Assembly (NCBI GenBank): GCA_036346405.1 | Contig: CM070561.1 | Coordinates: 32,592,338-32,656,337 of the forward strand | Reading direction: 5' to 3' | Length of the DNA: 64,000 nt | From: Phyllostachys edulis | Lineage: Eukaryota > Streptophyta > Magnoliopsida > Poales > Poaceae | Shown: positions 15,001 to 25,659 of the stretch, piece after piece | How the letters are laid out: each line of letters opens with the position of its first letter | How positions within the stretch are numbered: the stretch's first letter is position 1 | Translations under genes and position numbers: made by a program | Notes under the pieces: model-generated | Database searches by the model: none | Seen by the model: the letters and a program-made list of their open reading frames with translations, nothing else | What the model was told of the DNA's origin: nothing

Positions 15001-17302
15001 CGTTGCACAAGGTTTCACTCAACGTCCAGGAGTTGATTATGAAGAAACCTAATCCCCGGTCATGGGCGGAACTACCTTTAGATATTTAATCTCAATGACA
15101 GTGAACTTGAATTTAGAAATAAAATTGATGGATGTCGTAGCTGCATACCTTTGTGAAAATTTGGATTTAGACATTTATGTGAAGGTACCTAAATGTATCC
15201 CTGTCCCGAACCAAAACAGAGCAAATAGAAATCTTTACAGTGTGGAACTCAGAAAGTCACTGTACGGATTTAAACAATCAAGCATGATATGGTATAATCG
15301 TTTGAAGCGACTTTCTATGCAAGAAAAGCTACACGAACAATGAGAATCGTCCCTGTGTATTTATATGATGATCTCAGGATAGATTTAGTAAAATCTCAGT
15401 GTATGTAGATGATCTGAATATCACCGGAATCCTGGAAGGGAATAAGGAAGCAAGCTCTTATCTGGAGTCGGAGTTCAAAATGAAAGATTTGGGTAAAACC
15501 AAATATTGTCTAGGCTTGCAGCTTGAGCATGCCCCTGAAGGGATATTAGTACATCAGTCAACCTACACTTAAAAGGTGTTAGAAAGATTCGATTTTGAAA
15601 AGGCATATCCTTCGAAAGTGCCAATGGTCAAGGGATCTTTGTAGCAAGACAAGGATCCGTACAGACCTAAAGAGGGGGGGGGTCCTGGGACCGGAATTCC
15701 CGTACTTAAGTGTAATAAGAGCACTCATGTATTGAGCAAACTGTACTAGACCAGACATTGCATTTACCGTGAACCTATTATCAAGGTATAGTGTAGAACC
15801 TACCAAAAGGCATTGGTAAGGAATAAAAGATGTCTTCCGATACCTCTAACGAAGCAGAAACCCTGGTCTATTCTACAGAAAGAACTAAGACCTGTCTATG
15901 AATGACTATGCAAATGTCGAGTACCTGTCAGACCCGTATACAGTCAAGTTGCAAACATACTATGTATTCCTATGTGGTGGAACTGTAATTTCATGGAAAT
16001 CGTCTAAGCAAAGTCTTGTATCAACTTTGACGAACCACTCAGAAATCATAGCACTATACGAGGACGAGAAATGTGCTTGGCTTCGGCGGATGATTCACCA
16101 CATCCAGCAGTCGTGTTATTTGAATACCGCACAAACCCCCACTATTATTTATGAAGATAATGCAGCTTGTGTTGTACAAGTGCAGATGAGTTATGTGAAG
16201 AGTCATCTCACAAAGCATATCAATCCCAAATTTTTCTATGCTCTTGAATTGCAAAAGGTGGACGAAATTAAAGTATTGTATACTAAGTCATGTGAAAATC
16301 TTGCAGATTTATTCACTAAGTCACTTCTAGCATCTAGCTTTGAATGATGCATACGTGGAATTAGAATGATGAGACTTAAAGAAGTGCAGAATTCAGGGGG
16401 AGAATCTTCACGAACTCATTATTGAAACTTGATCACGAAGATCGAGTACTCAAAGAGTAAATCTTGGATATTAAATGAAATTGGGTGGATTGTACTCTTT
16501 TCCCTTGACGAGTATTCCTGAAGTTTCTCGGCTAAAGTTTTTAATGAGGCAATTCTTACAACACAGCAGAACGTGTATCATATACTCTTTCTCTAAATTT
16601 TTTCCGCTGGGTTTTTATATAGTTTTGACGAGACATGAACATGTGAGGATGGGTGCCCAAGGAGGAGTGTTGGGAAACCATAGACTTAGCCCAGCAGCTG
16701 GCCCATAGGTGGACGCCCTATTCAAAACCCTAGCAGGGTCTCTAGACTATAAATGAGGGGTGCTAGTCACTGTAAAATGCTGATCGTTTGAAGAAGGAAT
16801 AAAGAAAAAAAAAAGAATACCCCTACATCTTTGTCTCTCTGTGTGCTCAATTTACTATTTATTCTTGCATTACTTGATGTGATTCTACGTTTATCTACAA
16901 GGTGATCGTTCAAACTAAACTCGCCAGCGACGATTCCTCAGTAGGATTGTCCTGCCACCGCTGCCATACGGCAACTTCCAAGTTACGTCCCTGTATTACA
17001 CTTTCAGTCACCCTTACGACACTGAGGTGGCTCCGCCACGATGCAGCTGACCTACGATGGCTCCCCAAAAAATATGTGCATGTGGAGCCCACTTGCCCAC
17101 TTGATCTCAAAGTGCATACAACATTACTCTAGGATCTTATCATATTTACCTTCTGTTTTACCTGCAAAGGATTTGCCTCCAGAATTGTGAATTGTGTTAC
17201 TAACAATCTTGTTGGATGCAGGTGAAGAAGATGATCATCTATGCCGTCGATCACGCCGTGATGATTCTGAAAGAGAGTTGCCCCTCCCCCACTGATGGCT
17301 GA
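1..17302 (+). CDS. KDM3/JMJ25-type JmjC histone demethylase, 3' part of gene
   Basis: Fe(II)/2-oxoglutarate-dependent lysine demethylase of the KDM3 (JMJ25/IBM1) group, nuclear; family members remove H3K9 methylation. The 5' end lies outside the window. Exons I place, all with GT-AG borders and continuous phase: 1-158, 250-313, 404-1103, 2104-2433, 2827-3141, 3223-3295, 3400-3485, 3601-3720, 17222-17302. The first three encode the family's helical lead (RYLLHYLVPCL) and a C4 RING-like finger (CDNC, CPEC, CIVCC). Exon 4 carries the iron-binding H-x-D (KLHCDL); exon 7 carries the second iron histidine (AGCPHQVRN). So the catalytic triad looks intact. The terminal exon starts VKKM, as KDM3 C-termini do, and stops at TGA 17300-17302. 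The last intron is 13,501 bp and full of transposons. Possibly the orthologue of rice JMJ718 (from memory). Exon structure is my reading, not transcript-verified. Confidence 0.9.
1714..1942. mobile_element. MITE with ~47-bp terminal inverted repeats, in a JmjC gene intron
   Basis: The two ends are inverted copies of each other over about 47 bp with one mismatch (TTGGTTCTATAGCATCAAAA... against its complement at 1896-1942). The 135-bp middle is unrelated between arms. It lies inside the intron 1104-2103. I could not define a target-site duplication, so the superfamily is open (Mutator-like or another long-TIR MITE). Confidence 0.75.
3721..5706. other. First part of the large last intron, no gene recognised
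   Basis: Intronic sequence after the donor at 3721. A frame stays open past the donor to a TAA ending at 3840, so intron retention would add about 39 codons and then stop. At 4360-5180 composition turns GC-rich with a long C run near 4817-4832. A 23-bp stretch (TTCAGATGAGTTGATGCCCTGGT, first 20 bases TTCAGATGAGTTGATGCCCT) occurs twice, near 5516 and 5629. No conserved protein was recognised. Confidence 0.5.
5715..6243. mobile_element. Non-autonomous hAT-type element rich in GAGCTCG motifs
   Basis: Begins TAGGGCCG and ends GAGCCCTA, an imperfect terminal inverted repeat. It is flanked by the perfect 8-bp duplication CATATACA at 5707-5714 and 6244-6251. An 8-bp TSD with a short AGGG-type terminus is diagnostic of the hAT superfamily. 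The 529-bp interior is packed with palindromic GAGCTCG/CTCGAGC units on both strands and encodes no transposase. It lies in the last intron of the JmjC gene. Confidence 0.85.
6254..7240 (+). repeat. LTR-like block (probable Gypsy LTR fragment or solo LTR)
   Basis: Non-coding block with LTR promoter-like organisation: long AT-rich U3-like stretch, TATA-like GGGCTATATAAGCC near 6968-6981, then a pyrimidine-rich region ending in GATCGAACGCCCTG near 7220-7233. Neither a TG...CA pair nor a TSD could be fixed, so the borders are approximate and the class is uncertain. Confidence 0.4.
6258..6321. repeat. Two-copy 32-bp tandem repeat
   Basis: Copies at 6258-6289 and 6290-6321 differ at one position (TGGCTAAGAGAGG versus TGGCCAAGAGAGG). 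It sits directly beside the hAT element and at the start of the LTR-like block. Confidence 0.8.
7241..10141. other. Intron segment, mixed repeats, no gene recognised
   Basis: Contains a two-copy 34-bp tandem duplication at about 7341-7408, a GC/pyrimidine-rich stretch at about 7840-8480 resembling a captured 5' gene region but with no recognisable domain, and a GC-rich stretch at 8620-8950. At about 9056 there is a Stowaway-like end (ACTCCCTCATTTCTTTTTAAG) without a visible partner end. Otherwise nothing identifiable. Confidence 0.45.
9368..9705. mobile_element. Possible MITE with imperfect inverted ends
   Basis: Left end GCAAAAAATAG...AACGAAATGG and right end GTGCTATTTCGTTCGTGCATG...CTATTTTTTAC are imperfect reverse complements around a 250-bp GC-richer middle. 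No TSD was found, so identity and borders are tentative. Confidence 0.35.
10147..10416 (+). repeat. 5' LTR of the intronic Copia element
   Basis: Starts TGTTGGGAAACTATGG. Contains TATAAATA at 10227-10234, a plausible promoter. Ends CCTCAATA, just before CGTTATCAGCACGA. Paired with 16668-16943. Confidence 0.9.
10419..10432 (+). other. Putative primer-binding site of the Copia element
   Basis: TTATCAGCACGA directly downstream of the 5' LTR resembles, but does not equal, the initiator-Met tRNA-primed site TGGTATCAGAGC. Position rather than exact match supports it. Confidence 0.5.
10690..11490. other. GC-rich leader segment of the Copia element
   Basis: About 800 bp between the primer site and the gag remnant, strikingly GC-rich against the AT-rich rest of the element. 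Several overlapping frames stay open on both strands, as expected for GC-rich DNA, but none shows a known domain. It could be the element's own leader or an acquired host piece. Confidence 0.4.
11950..16347 (+). pseudogene. Degenerate Copia gag-pol
   Basis: Plus-strand remnants in Copia order: gag (TNREFE near 12040; basic tract near 12370), protease/GAG-pre-integrase (about 12870-13135), integrase (about 13350-14110; DNAEEFTS and HTQNG motifs), reverse transcriptase (about 14760-15810; KSLYGFKQS and the catalytic YVDD at 15402-15413) and RNase H (about 15890-16347; ISWKSSKQSLVS, LADLFTKSL). Multiple in-frame stops and shifts interrupt every domain, for example within the RT and between integrase halves near 13790. 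It cannot encode a functional polyprotein. Confidence 0.88.
16668..16943 (+). repeat. 3' LTR of the intronic Copia element
   Basis: Starts TGTTGGGAAACCATAG after polypurine AAGGAGGAG. Ends CCTCAGTA, immediately followed by the TSD copy GGATT at 16944-16948. The terminal dinucleotide is TA, not the canonical CA. Confidence 0.9.
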
Positions 17303-17398
17303 CATCGTTGGAAAAGGGTTTCTGCGAGAGTAGAAGGAAATAAGTTGGTACAATTATGTTCGGTAGGATGTACAGTGCTGCCAATAGCTTTTTGGCAG

Positions 17399-17404
17399 AA
17401 TAAA
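17399..17404 (+). promoter_or_regulatory. Candidate polyadenylation signal of the JmjC gene
   Basis: AATAAA about 97 bp after the stop codon at 17302, a normal distance for a grass 3' UTR. The link to the gene is inference. Confidence 0.45.
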
Positions 17405-17723
17405 CTGAGAAAAGGTTAGATTATGCAAATGATGTATTCTATAGAGATAATCGAGCTCAACAAAGAAATGAAGGGATTTTTAAATTCTCAGATCGCTTCA
17501 CCTATTAAAAAAGGGGTTAAGTAATACAGGGACAGCTATGCACATACGTAAATGTATGTTTATAAAAGAATCGCACACTTTATAGAAGAAAAGAAACCCA
17601 CCAACTTGCATTGGTGTCAATCTATGGACTTGCCAAGTTAAATTTAAGTTTAAGAAAATATAAGTGCAAATCAATATTTTTACGATTAAAAGTAGACGCA
17701 CATGCACACACCACACGTACACA

Positions 17724-18866
17724 TAGGGGTGAAAACGGATCGGATGCAGACGGATAATAGCTCTGATATATTTGTTTTCACATTTTTTTCCCAGATCCGG
17801 ATACGAATACAAATACTCCAGATACGAATAATATCGAATATGAATACGGAGTGAATACGAATCGAAACAAATACGGTTATGGATATTTTTCGGAACAGGA
17901 AAACCCCTTAAATTGTATGCCAAAAAATAAACGAAAACACATAACTAGTTTATTTGATGCAAACATTCATGAATTGTTCATATTTTTAGTAACCACACAT
18001 AATATTGGCATTAGCAAGCTGCATTAACTAGTTCATCACAAACATAACACTTAATTTACCATATTTAGCTCATAAGTCATAACTCACAAAGTCACAGGTC
18101 ATCACGCATTCACACTTCGTTCATCACATACATAAAACTTAGTTCACACTAACATTGATCAGGCTGGATGGTTAATCTATACGCAAATGACTGTAACATC
18201 CCAAAGTATGGTACCAAAAATAAAATAATAAAGTTATTATTTTATTGGATTTTCTGAGATTTAAAAGAGTTTTCTTGGTTAAAAAGAAAATAAATAAAAT
18301 AAAGTCAATTATTTAATTTCCTAGTTTTAATGTAAAAAATAAAATGTATTGAGTTTTCTAGGATTTTATTGGATTTAAAGTGAAAAATAAAATTTTAATT
18401 AATTTCTTGAATTTTACGGATTTTAAAAAGGGTTTCCTATTTTTCAGAAATTAAAAATAATTTATGTGAAAAAATAAAAACCAACTTTAAGTTGGAATTA
18501 ATTTTATTAAGTTCAAAATAATTCAAGGAATTTCTGTGATTTTTTCTAGATTTTTTTAACTCTTTTTGCTATTATCTAAAAGGCTATTTGATTTGTTGCA
18601 TTTTCTGAAATTCAGAAATCAATTAAAATCTTCTTTTCTCTTTTGGGCCGAAATCCGGATATCCGGACTTCGTCTTATCCGGATAATCCGTATTTGTATC
18701 CGTATCCGCTTTATAGCATGTCTACCGTATTCATTTCCGTTTCCGACAAAAAAAATCCGAATTCGTTTCCGATCCAAAAATTATCCGAGAAAAATCCGGT
18801 CCGAGATAATCCGAATTTGTTTATGTCCGGATCGGTTGGAAACTATCTGATCCGTTTTCACCCCTA
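17724..18866. mobile_element. 1.14-kb non-autonomous hAT-type element, copy A
   Basis: Terminal inverted repeats TAGGGGTGAAAACGGATC... and ...TCCGTTTTCACCCCTA, flanked by the perfect 8-bp TSD CGTACACA at 17716-17723 and 18867-18874. Subterminal regions are arrays of GATACGAATACG-like units facing inwards from both ends (CGGATATCCGG on the right). The AT-rich middle has no transposase. A second copy lies at 36002-37030 and shares the interior sequence (for example CATTCATGAATTGTTCATAT and GTAACATCCCAAAGTATG). Confidence 0.9.
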
Positions 18867-18874
18867 CGTACACA

Positions 18875-19342
18875 CACCTAAAAATGTGGAGGATGTGGAT
18901 AAATCTGCGATCTCACAAAAAGTTCGCACTCAGGTGCACTCTTGTGTGCATAAAAGTCAACGCTAGAATTTTGAACTCTGGTGTGTGTAGTTGTACACCC
19001 ACAATTCCATCACCTCACCAAAAGATAGTTTTCCAAGTGCAAATCAGCAATTTGGTGCAAACATTAAAATCATTTTGGTTTGGGTACTAAACCAACATTA
19101 AAAATTCCAAAAACATTTGATGATGTAGTCTATACAATGTTTTAGCATCCTTCATAATTTTAATGTCGAACTCAATGTGCAATGAAAAAGAAAAGGCTTT
19201 TGATGTGAAAAATGATCTTCATCGTTTGAATCATTTATCAAAATATTCTCATTTCTATTTACTCTCATCATAGTATGAGCTTTAAATGTTGCACATATGT
19301 CATCATACTTTGAACTTTAAATTTTACGCTTAGGTGGAGTAG
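18875..19342. other. Intergenic, nothing recognised
   Basis: AT-rich spacer between the hAT copy and the Gypsy solo LTR. No open frame of note and no repeat structure that I can see. Confidence 0.4.
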
Positions 19343-20715
19343 ATTGATGTAACATCCCAAATTTGGAGTTCAATTGAAGCATTTAAAAATAAAAAATAAC
19401 CATTTGATTTCTCTTGGTTAAGTCAAAGCTTAAATTAAAATTTTAGAAATTAAAATGATTTAATGTGAATAATCTAAAGTTCAATTAAATTAAAAGTTAT
19501 TTTATTTGGGTTCCTTGAGTTCCAGAGAATTTTTTGGAATTTTCTAGGAATTTTTTTGCTATTTCTTTGAGCTCAATTCTCTTTAATCTATTTTCTAAAA
19601 TTTGGAAATCAAATTAAATTTTGGATTTTCCTTTGGGCCAAAATTCCTTTCTTTTGGATCGTTTTCTTTTCTTTCGGCCGAGTTCCATTTCTTTTTCCCC
19701 CGCCTTTTTCCTTTTTCCTTGTTGGCCAGGTCAGCTCCATCTTCTCCCGTGCGCCAAGCCCACCGCCAGCCACCTCCTCCCTTCTCCTTCTCTCTCTACC
19801 GAGTGGGACCTACGCTGTCAACCAGCTGCAGCTCCTTCGTCCTCCTCACGCACAACTGCTTCTGCCTGTGTCTGTGTCCGAGACGAGTCATCACCGTGCT
19901 CAACTCCAATACACCCGTTCCGGCCTATTTAAGCCAAGCCACCCATGTCAAAACAATCGCCCTGAGCTCCTCTCTCAAAACCCCAAGTCGCCATCTCGAT
20001 TATGCCATCGCTTGTGTTGGATTTCGCCAAGGAAGCCGCTGGCCGCCGAGAGACTCCTTCGTCCATTCCGTCACCATCGAAACTTCTTCTTCTGCGCCAT
20101 CTGCATCTTTGAGTTCGTGTTGTCGTGTTCTACGCGGTGTTCGCCTCGCTGTCCCTAGAAGAACCTTGCTTCGCCATCACCTTCATCCTATCCAAACCCA
20201 ACCGTTGCCTCCACCATCGATCTGTCTCTCTGGTGTGTCCCTCGCCTATTCGAGCGCATCACCTCAAGCTCCTCGTCGTCCTCTTTCATTCGCCTCCCAC
20301 CTTGTCCTCTCTCCGCCGCCAAGATGCCCCGCCACCGCCCTTCATCTTCCTCGCCGGCCATTGCCGTCACTTCGGTTGCTCTCCGGCTGCCCCGATCATC
20401 CGTAGTGTTCCTTATGTCGTCGACGGTCGCCGTGCTTCCCTATGTGTCCATCGGGCACCACCGAGTCGTCGTTTCTGCCGCGAGCCCGAGCCTCTCCTCT
20501 GCCGTTGTCATCACCGCCGCCACCTCGCCGTCGCTCTTGTCGCGCCGTCACCACCCAAGTCTTCGCCTCACTCTCAGGGTTCCGTTTTTGCCTTTGGCCG
20601 GAGCTACCTCGTCGCCGCCTTGCGCAAGCCGCCAACCATCTTCCTCCTCTGTCTCTCTCTCTCTACCACTGAAGAATCTAGACCCGCCATTATGTGTTAA
20701 TGGAGTTTTGGTTAT

Positions 20716-21015
20716 TAATGACAAATCTACTTGTGAGACTAACACTTCTATTGTTATACCATGTTTAGTCTCAGCTTGGATATAAAAAGAAAAATCCAAA
20801 CAGGTATGCATTCATAATGATAAATCTACTTGTGAGACTAACACTTCTATTATTATACCATGTTTAGTCTCAGCTTGGATATAAAAAGAAAAACACAAAC
20901 AGGTATGCATTCATAATGCTAGATCTATTTGTGAGACTAACTCTTCTATTGCTATATCTCATGTTTAGTCTCAGTTGGATTAAAAGGTGAAGATTGAAGA
21001 GGTATGCATTCGACA
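20716..21015 (+). repeat. 99-bp tandem repeat, three copies, inside the nested LTR
   Basis: Units start at 20716, 20815 and 20914. Each carries TTGTGAGACTAAC...CATGTTTAGTCTCAG...AGGTATGCATTC. Copies 1 and 2 are nearly identical, while copy 3 has diverged. Confidence 0.85.
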
Positions 21016-21529
21016 TCATATTCTTATATATTGTTGCATTCCTCGAATCCAAAATATAGGTTGAACTCCACCAAAAGCCTAACTTAAATATGTGCATATG
21101 TTCTTATTACACATTTGTGTATGCACACACTTACGGGGAGTTCACTCTATGTTTTGTGGTTTCATTAATACTGATCCATATTCCTTTGTCCACATACTTT
21201 AAGGATCTTTACTTTGAAACATATCCTTGAATATATTTAACTTGTGTAGTTAATATATTCATATGAGTATAACATAAATTGTATAGTTTATGTACACTCA
21301 TATGCTCTTGAGTATATATAACTCGTGTAGTTTATATATACTCATATTTATCTACATTCAATTTATTTGCAATTGAAGTAATTATCATCAATTACCAAAG
21401 AGGGAAAGATTGTGGTATCTTGTCCCACCATTATGAGTTAAATGGTATGTCGTGGTAATTAATGATAATCATATTGTGGAACTAACATTTTCCATGAGTT
21501 GGATGAATAGGTTATGTTCCAAGGTGATG

Positions 21530-21830
21530 AAGATTTTGGATAACATCATGAGTTGATCGTCATCAAGTCAAGAGCTTGAAGTAAAGGATGCATCATGTGT
21601 TGATGCGTATCATGATCCCGAAGAGAAGAAGATCATCATGTGTTGATGATCATCAAGCCAAGTTCAAGAAAAGGATGTCATCATATGTTGATGAGCATCA
21701 TATCAAGTCTCTTGAAGAAGAGGAAATCATCATGTGTTGATGATGTTCAAGAAGAAGGAAATCATCATGTGTTGATGATTATCTAGTCAAGAACCCGGAC
21801 TTGAAGTAAGGATGTACATCATCAAGCTTC
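21530..21830 (+). repeat. Short interspersed repeat CATCATGTGTTGATGATCATC
   Basis: A unit of the type ATCATCATGTGTTGATGA, itself partly palindromic, recurs at least five times between 21545 and 21790 with AAGAAGA-rich spacers. It is part of the nested LTR. Confidence 0.75.
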
Positions 21831-24800
21831 AAGTGTTTTGTGTAAGGCAAAGGTATGACTAGGTAGGGCTAATGATTTGTTCCTAGTCTTTTACTGGTCT
21901 TGGTGTTTGGTTGGAAGACCGGATTGCTAGTATAGGTTGTCGTACTATTAAGAGGGTTCTTGATTAGTAGCTTGAGTTAGTCATGTGTTGATAGCTCATT
22001 ATGCTTGCTCTAGCTCTTGTTAGCATGTTGCCAATATTTGCGAGTGTGTTTTGCGAATAGTTGATGCTCATGCATAATCCTTGTAGCATGTGACTTTAGT
22101 CTGCGAATGTGTTTTGCAAACGGGTTTAGTCTATGTATTTCCTTGTGGTATTGATTCTAAAAGTCAGCAAATGTGTTTTGCAACTTGTTGAGAATCTTGC
22201 CTTTAACCTCGTGTGCATTTTGCATCAATTGGCAAAATGTGTTTTTGCAAATTGAGTTGATGCAAAGATCAAAATCTGTTTTCATCCTTGATTGCAGTGG
22301 GCGGTCTGACCGGTTGGGTATCGGTTTGACCGGCGTGTTTGGAACGGTCTGACTGGCCGTTCTTCACCGCAAATATTGTCCGGTAGTACCGCGCTTGTTT
22401 ACGGTACGACCGCTGTGCGGTTGTTCCGATTTTTCCTTGGCGGTTTGATTATTCCAAAGAGGTGCATTTCTGGTCCTTGGCCACTTTCTGTGGAGCGGTC
22501 TGACCGCCAGCTATTGGGCGGTCTGACCGGTTTGGGCAGTTTGATCGGCCATTAGTTGGCGGTCAGACCGGTAGTGAGTCCAACGACTAGTTTTATAGTC
22601 GTTGAAGCTGGGGCAGTCAGACCGGCCATTAGTTGGCGGTCAGACCGATTTCCCCTAGATTCTTTGGAATCTTTTCCCAACGGCTAGTTTTTGTGTATGG
22701 GTTATAAATATCCACCTTGGTCGTGTGTGGGAGTGTTGCTGGTGCTATATTCATTTCCTTTGAGCTAAGAGCAAGCCCTCTACTTTCATTTGTGCATGTG
22801 TTGCACTTAGTGAGCTTTGAGAGGCAAACTCTAATTGCATGTGTTGCATTAGGTAGTGGATTGAGTATCCACTTGAGGTTAAACACTTGATTAGTTCAAG
22901 TGAGAGTCCTAGACTTGTTACTCTTGGTGTTTGCCAACACCTAGACGGCGTGGAGGTGTCGTGCGTCGGTGATCTTCTCAAAGAAACTTGTAAGAAGACC
23001 CGAGCGGTTTGTGAGTGGTGTGGTGCTCGCCATCTCCGGAGTAGAGGAAAGAGAAACCCTAGTGGAGCGAGGTGTTGGTTCGGCTTGGAACCGGTCCAAG
23101 TGGTTTGGGCTTACCTCAACGTGGAAGGGAGACCGGCAAGTCTCCGAACACCACGGTAAAACATTGTCGTGTCATTATGGCTTACATTCTTGTGCTTTAC
23201 TTTATGCAATTTATATTCCTTGTATTAAATTGCTTTCTTGTCTTTGTATGATTGCAATAGTTATCAATAGTCTCATATTGTTGGTGCACTTAGTAAAGAC
23301 TAATTGATTTAGGCTTTTATTGTGCAAAACCGATTTGATTTACAATTCCGCATGAAACTCGGTTTTAGCCAAAGAAGTTTTTAAAACCACCTATTCACCC
23401 ACCTCTAGTCGGCTTCCTCGATCTTACAACCACCTCAGCAGTCACCTCAGCCGCCACCTCAGCGTTGCTGCTTGTGTATCATCCCCATGGTAGCACGTGT
23501 GGCATGTTCCAAACCCAACCCAAGGACATGCGGGCCCCGCATATCATCCACTCCAAGTTGTGAACTCGGTCTACCATGCACCCGAGCCACTTCGTGGACT
23601 TGGTCCATAGATCCTGGCCGACTTGTGAGCCTTTCCCACCTTTTTTGGATTTTCTTTCGTTTGGAAATTTAGAAAATCAGTAGGGCCCACCTGTCAGCCT
23701 TTAGTGTTTTTCTTTAAATTAAATCCGAAAGAATATTCTCTGAATATTATTTTCCCTCTCTTTTTTCCTTTTTGACAAATCTTCCGAGAGTTCGTTCTCC
23801 TCCGTCCGAACTCCATTTCAGTCCGTTCAAATTCCTAAATTATTCTAAAATCGAGCTATTTCTTTTAGAGTTGGTTTTTATGTTTTTGGATTTTATCTTA
23901 ATTTCTTTTGGATTTATTTGTGCTTCGCCTGTTGTTTTCTCTCTCGTTAGACGATCGGTTTCAAGGAGCAGGAGCAGAAGCAAGTTTTGAAGATGCAAGT
24001 GTGGTAACTGAGCAAAGTCAAAGCCAAGGCAAGTCGTTGTCCTTTGATCATATTGAATCTATGATTTTAAAATTATTATTTTTATATCAAATTGCATTCT
24101 ATCTTTGTATCAACTATTTTCAGGAATAGTTAATCACATATTTGTCATTATGCCTCCACTGAACATTTGAATACCATGAATGACTTGTCACCATATAATG
24201 GTCATTATATTAGTTGGATATATTTGTATCACCAATATGGGTATCATAGAGATGCTTAGTTATGCTTAGTTACAATGGATTTATGATCACGTGTTCAAAA
24301 AAAATGTTAAATTTGACTTAATGAGATATAGAATTATAGCGGGTTGCCACTGTTGTTAAAATTTGTGTGCCATGGCAGGGTATGTCATTGGACTTAGTTG
24401 AACAAAATGATTTCTCCTCAGGCGAGCGATCGTGAAGTAAAAGGGGGTGCGGATAGCACAATGTGGGTTGTGGTAGACTCGCTTGAGTAACTTATCAAGA
24501 ACTTAATATTGTGCACCATTGAACTGGGCCTTATTGTACAACCACATGTCTAGTATGGGATGGATCTGGCTAACTAATTAGAAATGTCTTAATTTCGGTT
24601 CTATCTTGGAAGCGTGAGTTACAGGATAGACGTATACTCACAATGGCGCAAGAGGGGGGGGCCTGTCTGGTCGGAAAGATATTCAGTGTGGAAACCTTAA
24701 CTGGCAGAATTGGGTTAAGAAGGAGCTTTGTAAAGGTCTTGTGATGATCACTTAGTCGCACATCGACGGAGGTGTGGTCATACACTTTAAGTTGATTTAT

Positions 24801-25659
24801 CTCTTATGGGTAAAACTGTACAACCTCTGTAGAGTTAAAATTGTTTAAACATCCATGTCCGTAGTCATGGACATGTCCGGGGATTTCACACGAGATATAG
24901 AGTTTCTTTATAAAAATGTATCGGGATATGAATAGGAACTTCACTTGGTGAATATGATGTTCACTAGGTGAATGAGGAATTCACTCGGTGGGTTGTGTCG
25001 GAAGGTGAATAGGGAGTTCACTTTGGTGAATATAATGTTCATTTGATGAATGAGATATTCACTGGGTGGTTTAGTTGGGTAGTGAACGGGAAGTTCACTA
25101 GTTGATTTCAAAGAAATTGTTTACTTTATTTACTTATTGTCTTTTAAATTACGCATTGCAATCTATTTACTGTCAATACTGCTTTCTGTAAAAGAACCAT
25201 ATAACTATTTCTTTGTTCAAACCTTGTATGAATATTAATTGTATACTATACTCTACGACTTGTTGAGTACTTTATGTGCTCACGGTTTTAAACTTTGCTA
25301 GTTAGTTAAAGAGTATCAAGCTGCTCAAGAGTTCTTCGAGAAGGAGTACTATGAAGACTTTGCGAATTAGGATGCGTTCTCTACTTGTTTGCCTGTGGTC
25401 ATGTTGATTGACCTCTCCAAGTTTTCTCATTTTGCTGCAAAAGTTTATTTGTTTCTTTAGTCCTGCGTGGCAAGTTAAGTAAACATTGACCAAAAGGTCC
25501 ATTTATTATTACTACATGTTATTTTGAGATCTTTTTAGTTAAATCGATAAATAGATGGTATTTCATCAATGTTTCATGTGTGAGCTAGCTATTGATCTGG
25601 AACTAGTTCAGAATACACAAAGGGTTTTTGGATGTGTAAATCCAGGTCCCGACAATTGA

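Larger units (their letters stand above)
10147..16943 (+). mobile_element. Complete but decayed Ty1/Copia retrotransposon in the JmjC gene intron
   Basis: Two LTRs (10147-10416 and 16668-16943) begin TGTTGGGAAAC and share TATAAAT, GAAGAAGGAAT and the Leu/Arg-poor 3' region. The element is bounded by the perfect 5-bp duplication GGATT at 10142-10146 and 16944-16948. A primer-binding-like TTATCAGCACGA follows the 5' LTR, and a polypurine tract (AAGGAGGAG) precedes the 3' LTR. Domain order gag, protease, integrase, RT, RNase H is that of Copia. By eye about one base in eight differs between LTRs over the first 130 bp, so the insertion is old. It has the same orientation as the host gene. Confidence 0.93.
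20670..23428 (+). mobile_element. Copia-type solo LTR nested in the Gypsy LTR
   Basis: Starts TGAAGAATCTAG, ends CTCGATCTTACA and is flanked by the perfect 5-bp TSD ACCAC (20665-20669 and 23429-23433). The start region GTTAATGGAGTTTTGG...TTAATGACAAATC and the end (CACCCACCTCTAGTCGGCTT, then CCTCGATCTTACA) resemble large Copia (SIRE/Maximus) LTRs of grasses, by recollection. TATAAATA at 22703-22710 marks a promoter. Repeated GGTCTGACCG/CGGTCAGACCG boxes lie at about 22300-22650. No internal domain follows, so it is a solo LTR. Confidence 0.82.
19348..25654. mobile_element. Gypsy-type solo LTR, split by a nested Copia-type LTR
   Basis: Begins TGTAACATCCCAAATTTGG and ends GGTCCCGACA, with a perfect 5-bp TSD ATTGA at 19343-19347 and 25655-25659. 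No second LTR, PBS or gag-pol is present, so it is a solo LTR left by LTR-LTR recombination. Without the nested insertion its length is about 3.54 kb, in the range of long grass Gypsy (Tekay/Del-like) LTRs; that subclass is inference. It includes a TATTTAAGCC promoter-like site near 19925, a GC/pyrimidine-rich part (about 19730-20660) and repeats of GTGAATATGATGTTCAC type near 24945-25100. Confidence 0.85.

Noticed and set aside
19602..20700. Long plus-strand open frames (267 and 191 codons) as a gene
   Set aside because: They lie in the GC/pyrimidine-rich part of the solo LTR, overlap each other in several frames and show no domain.
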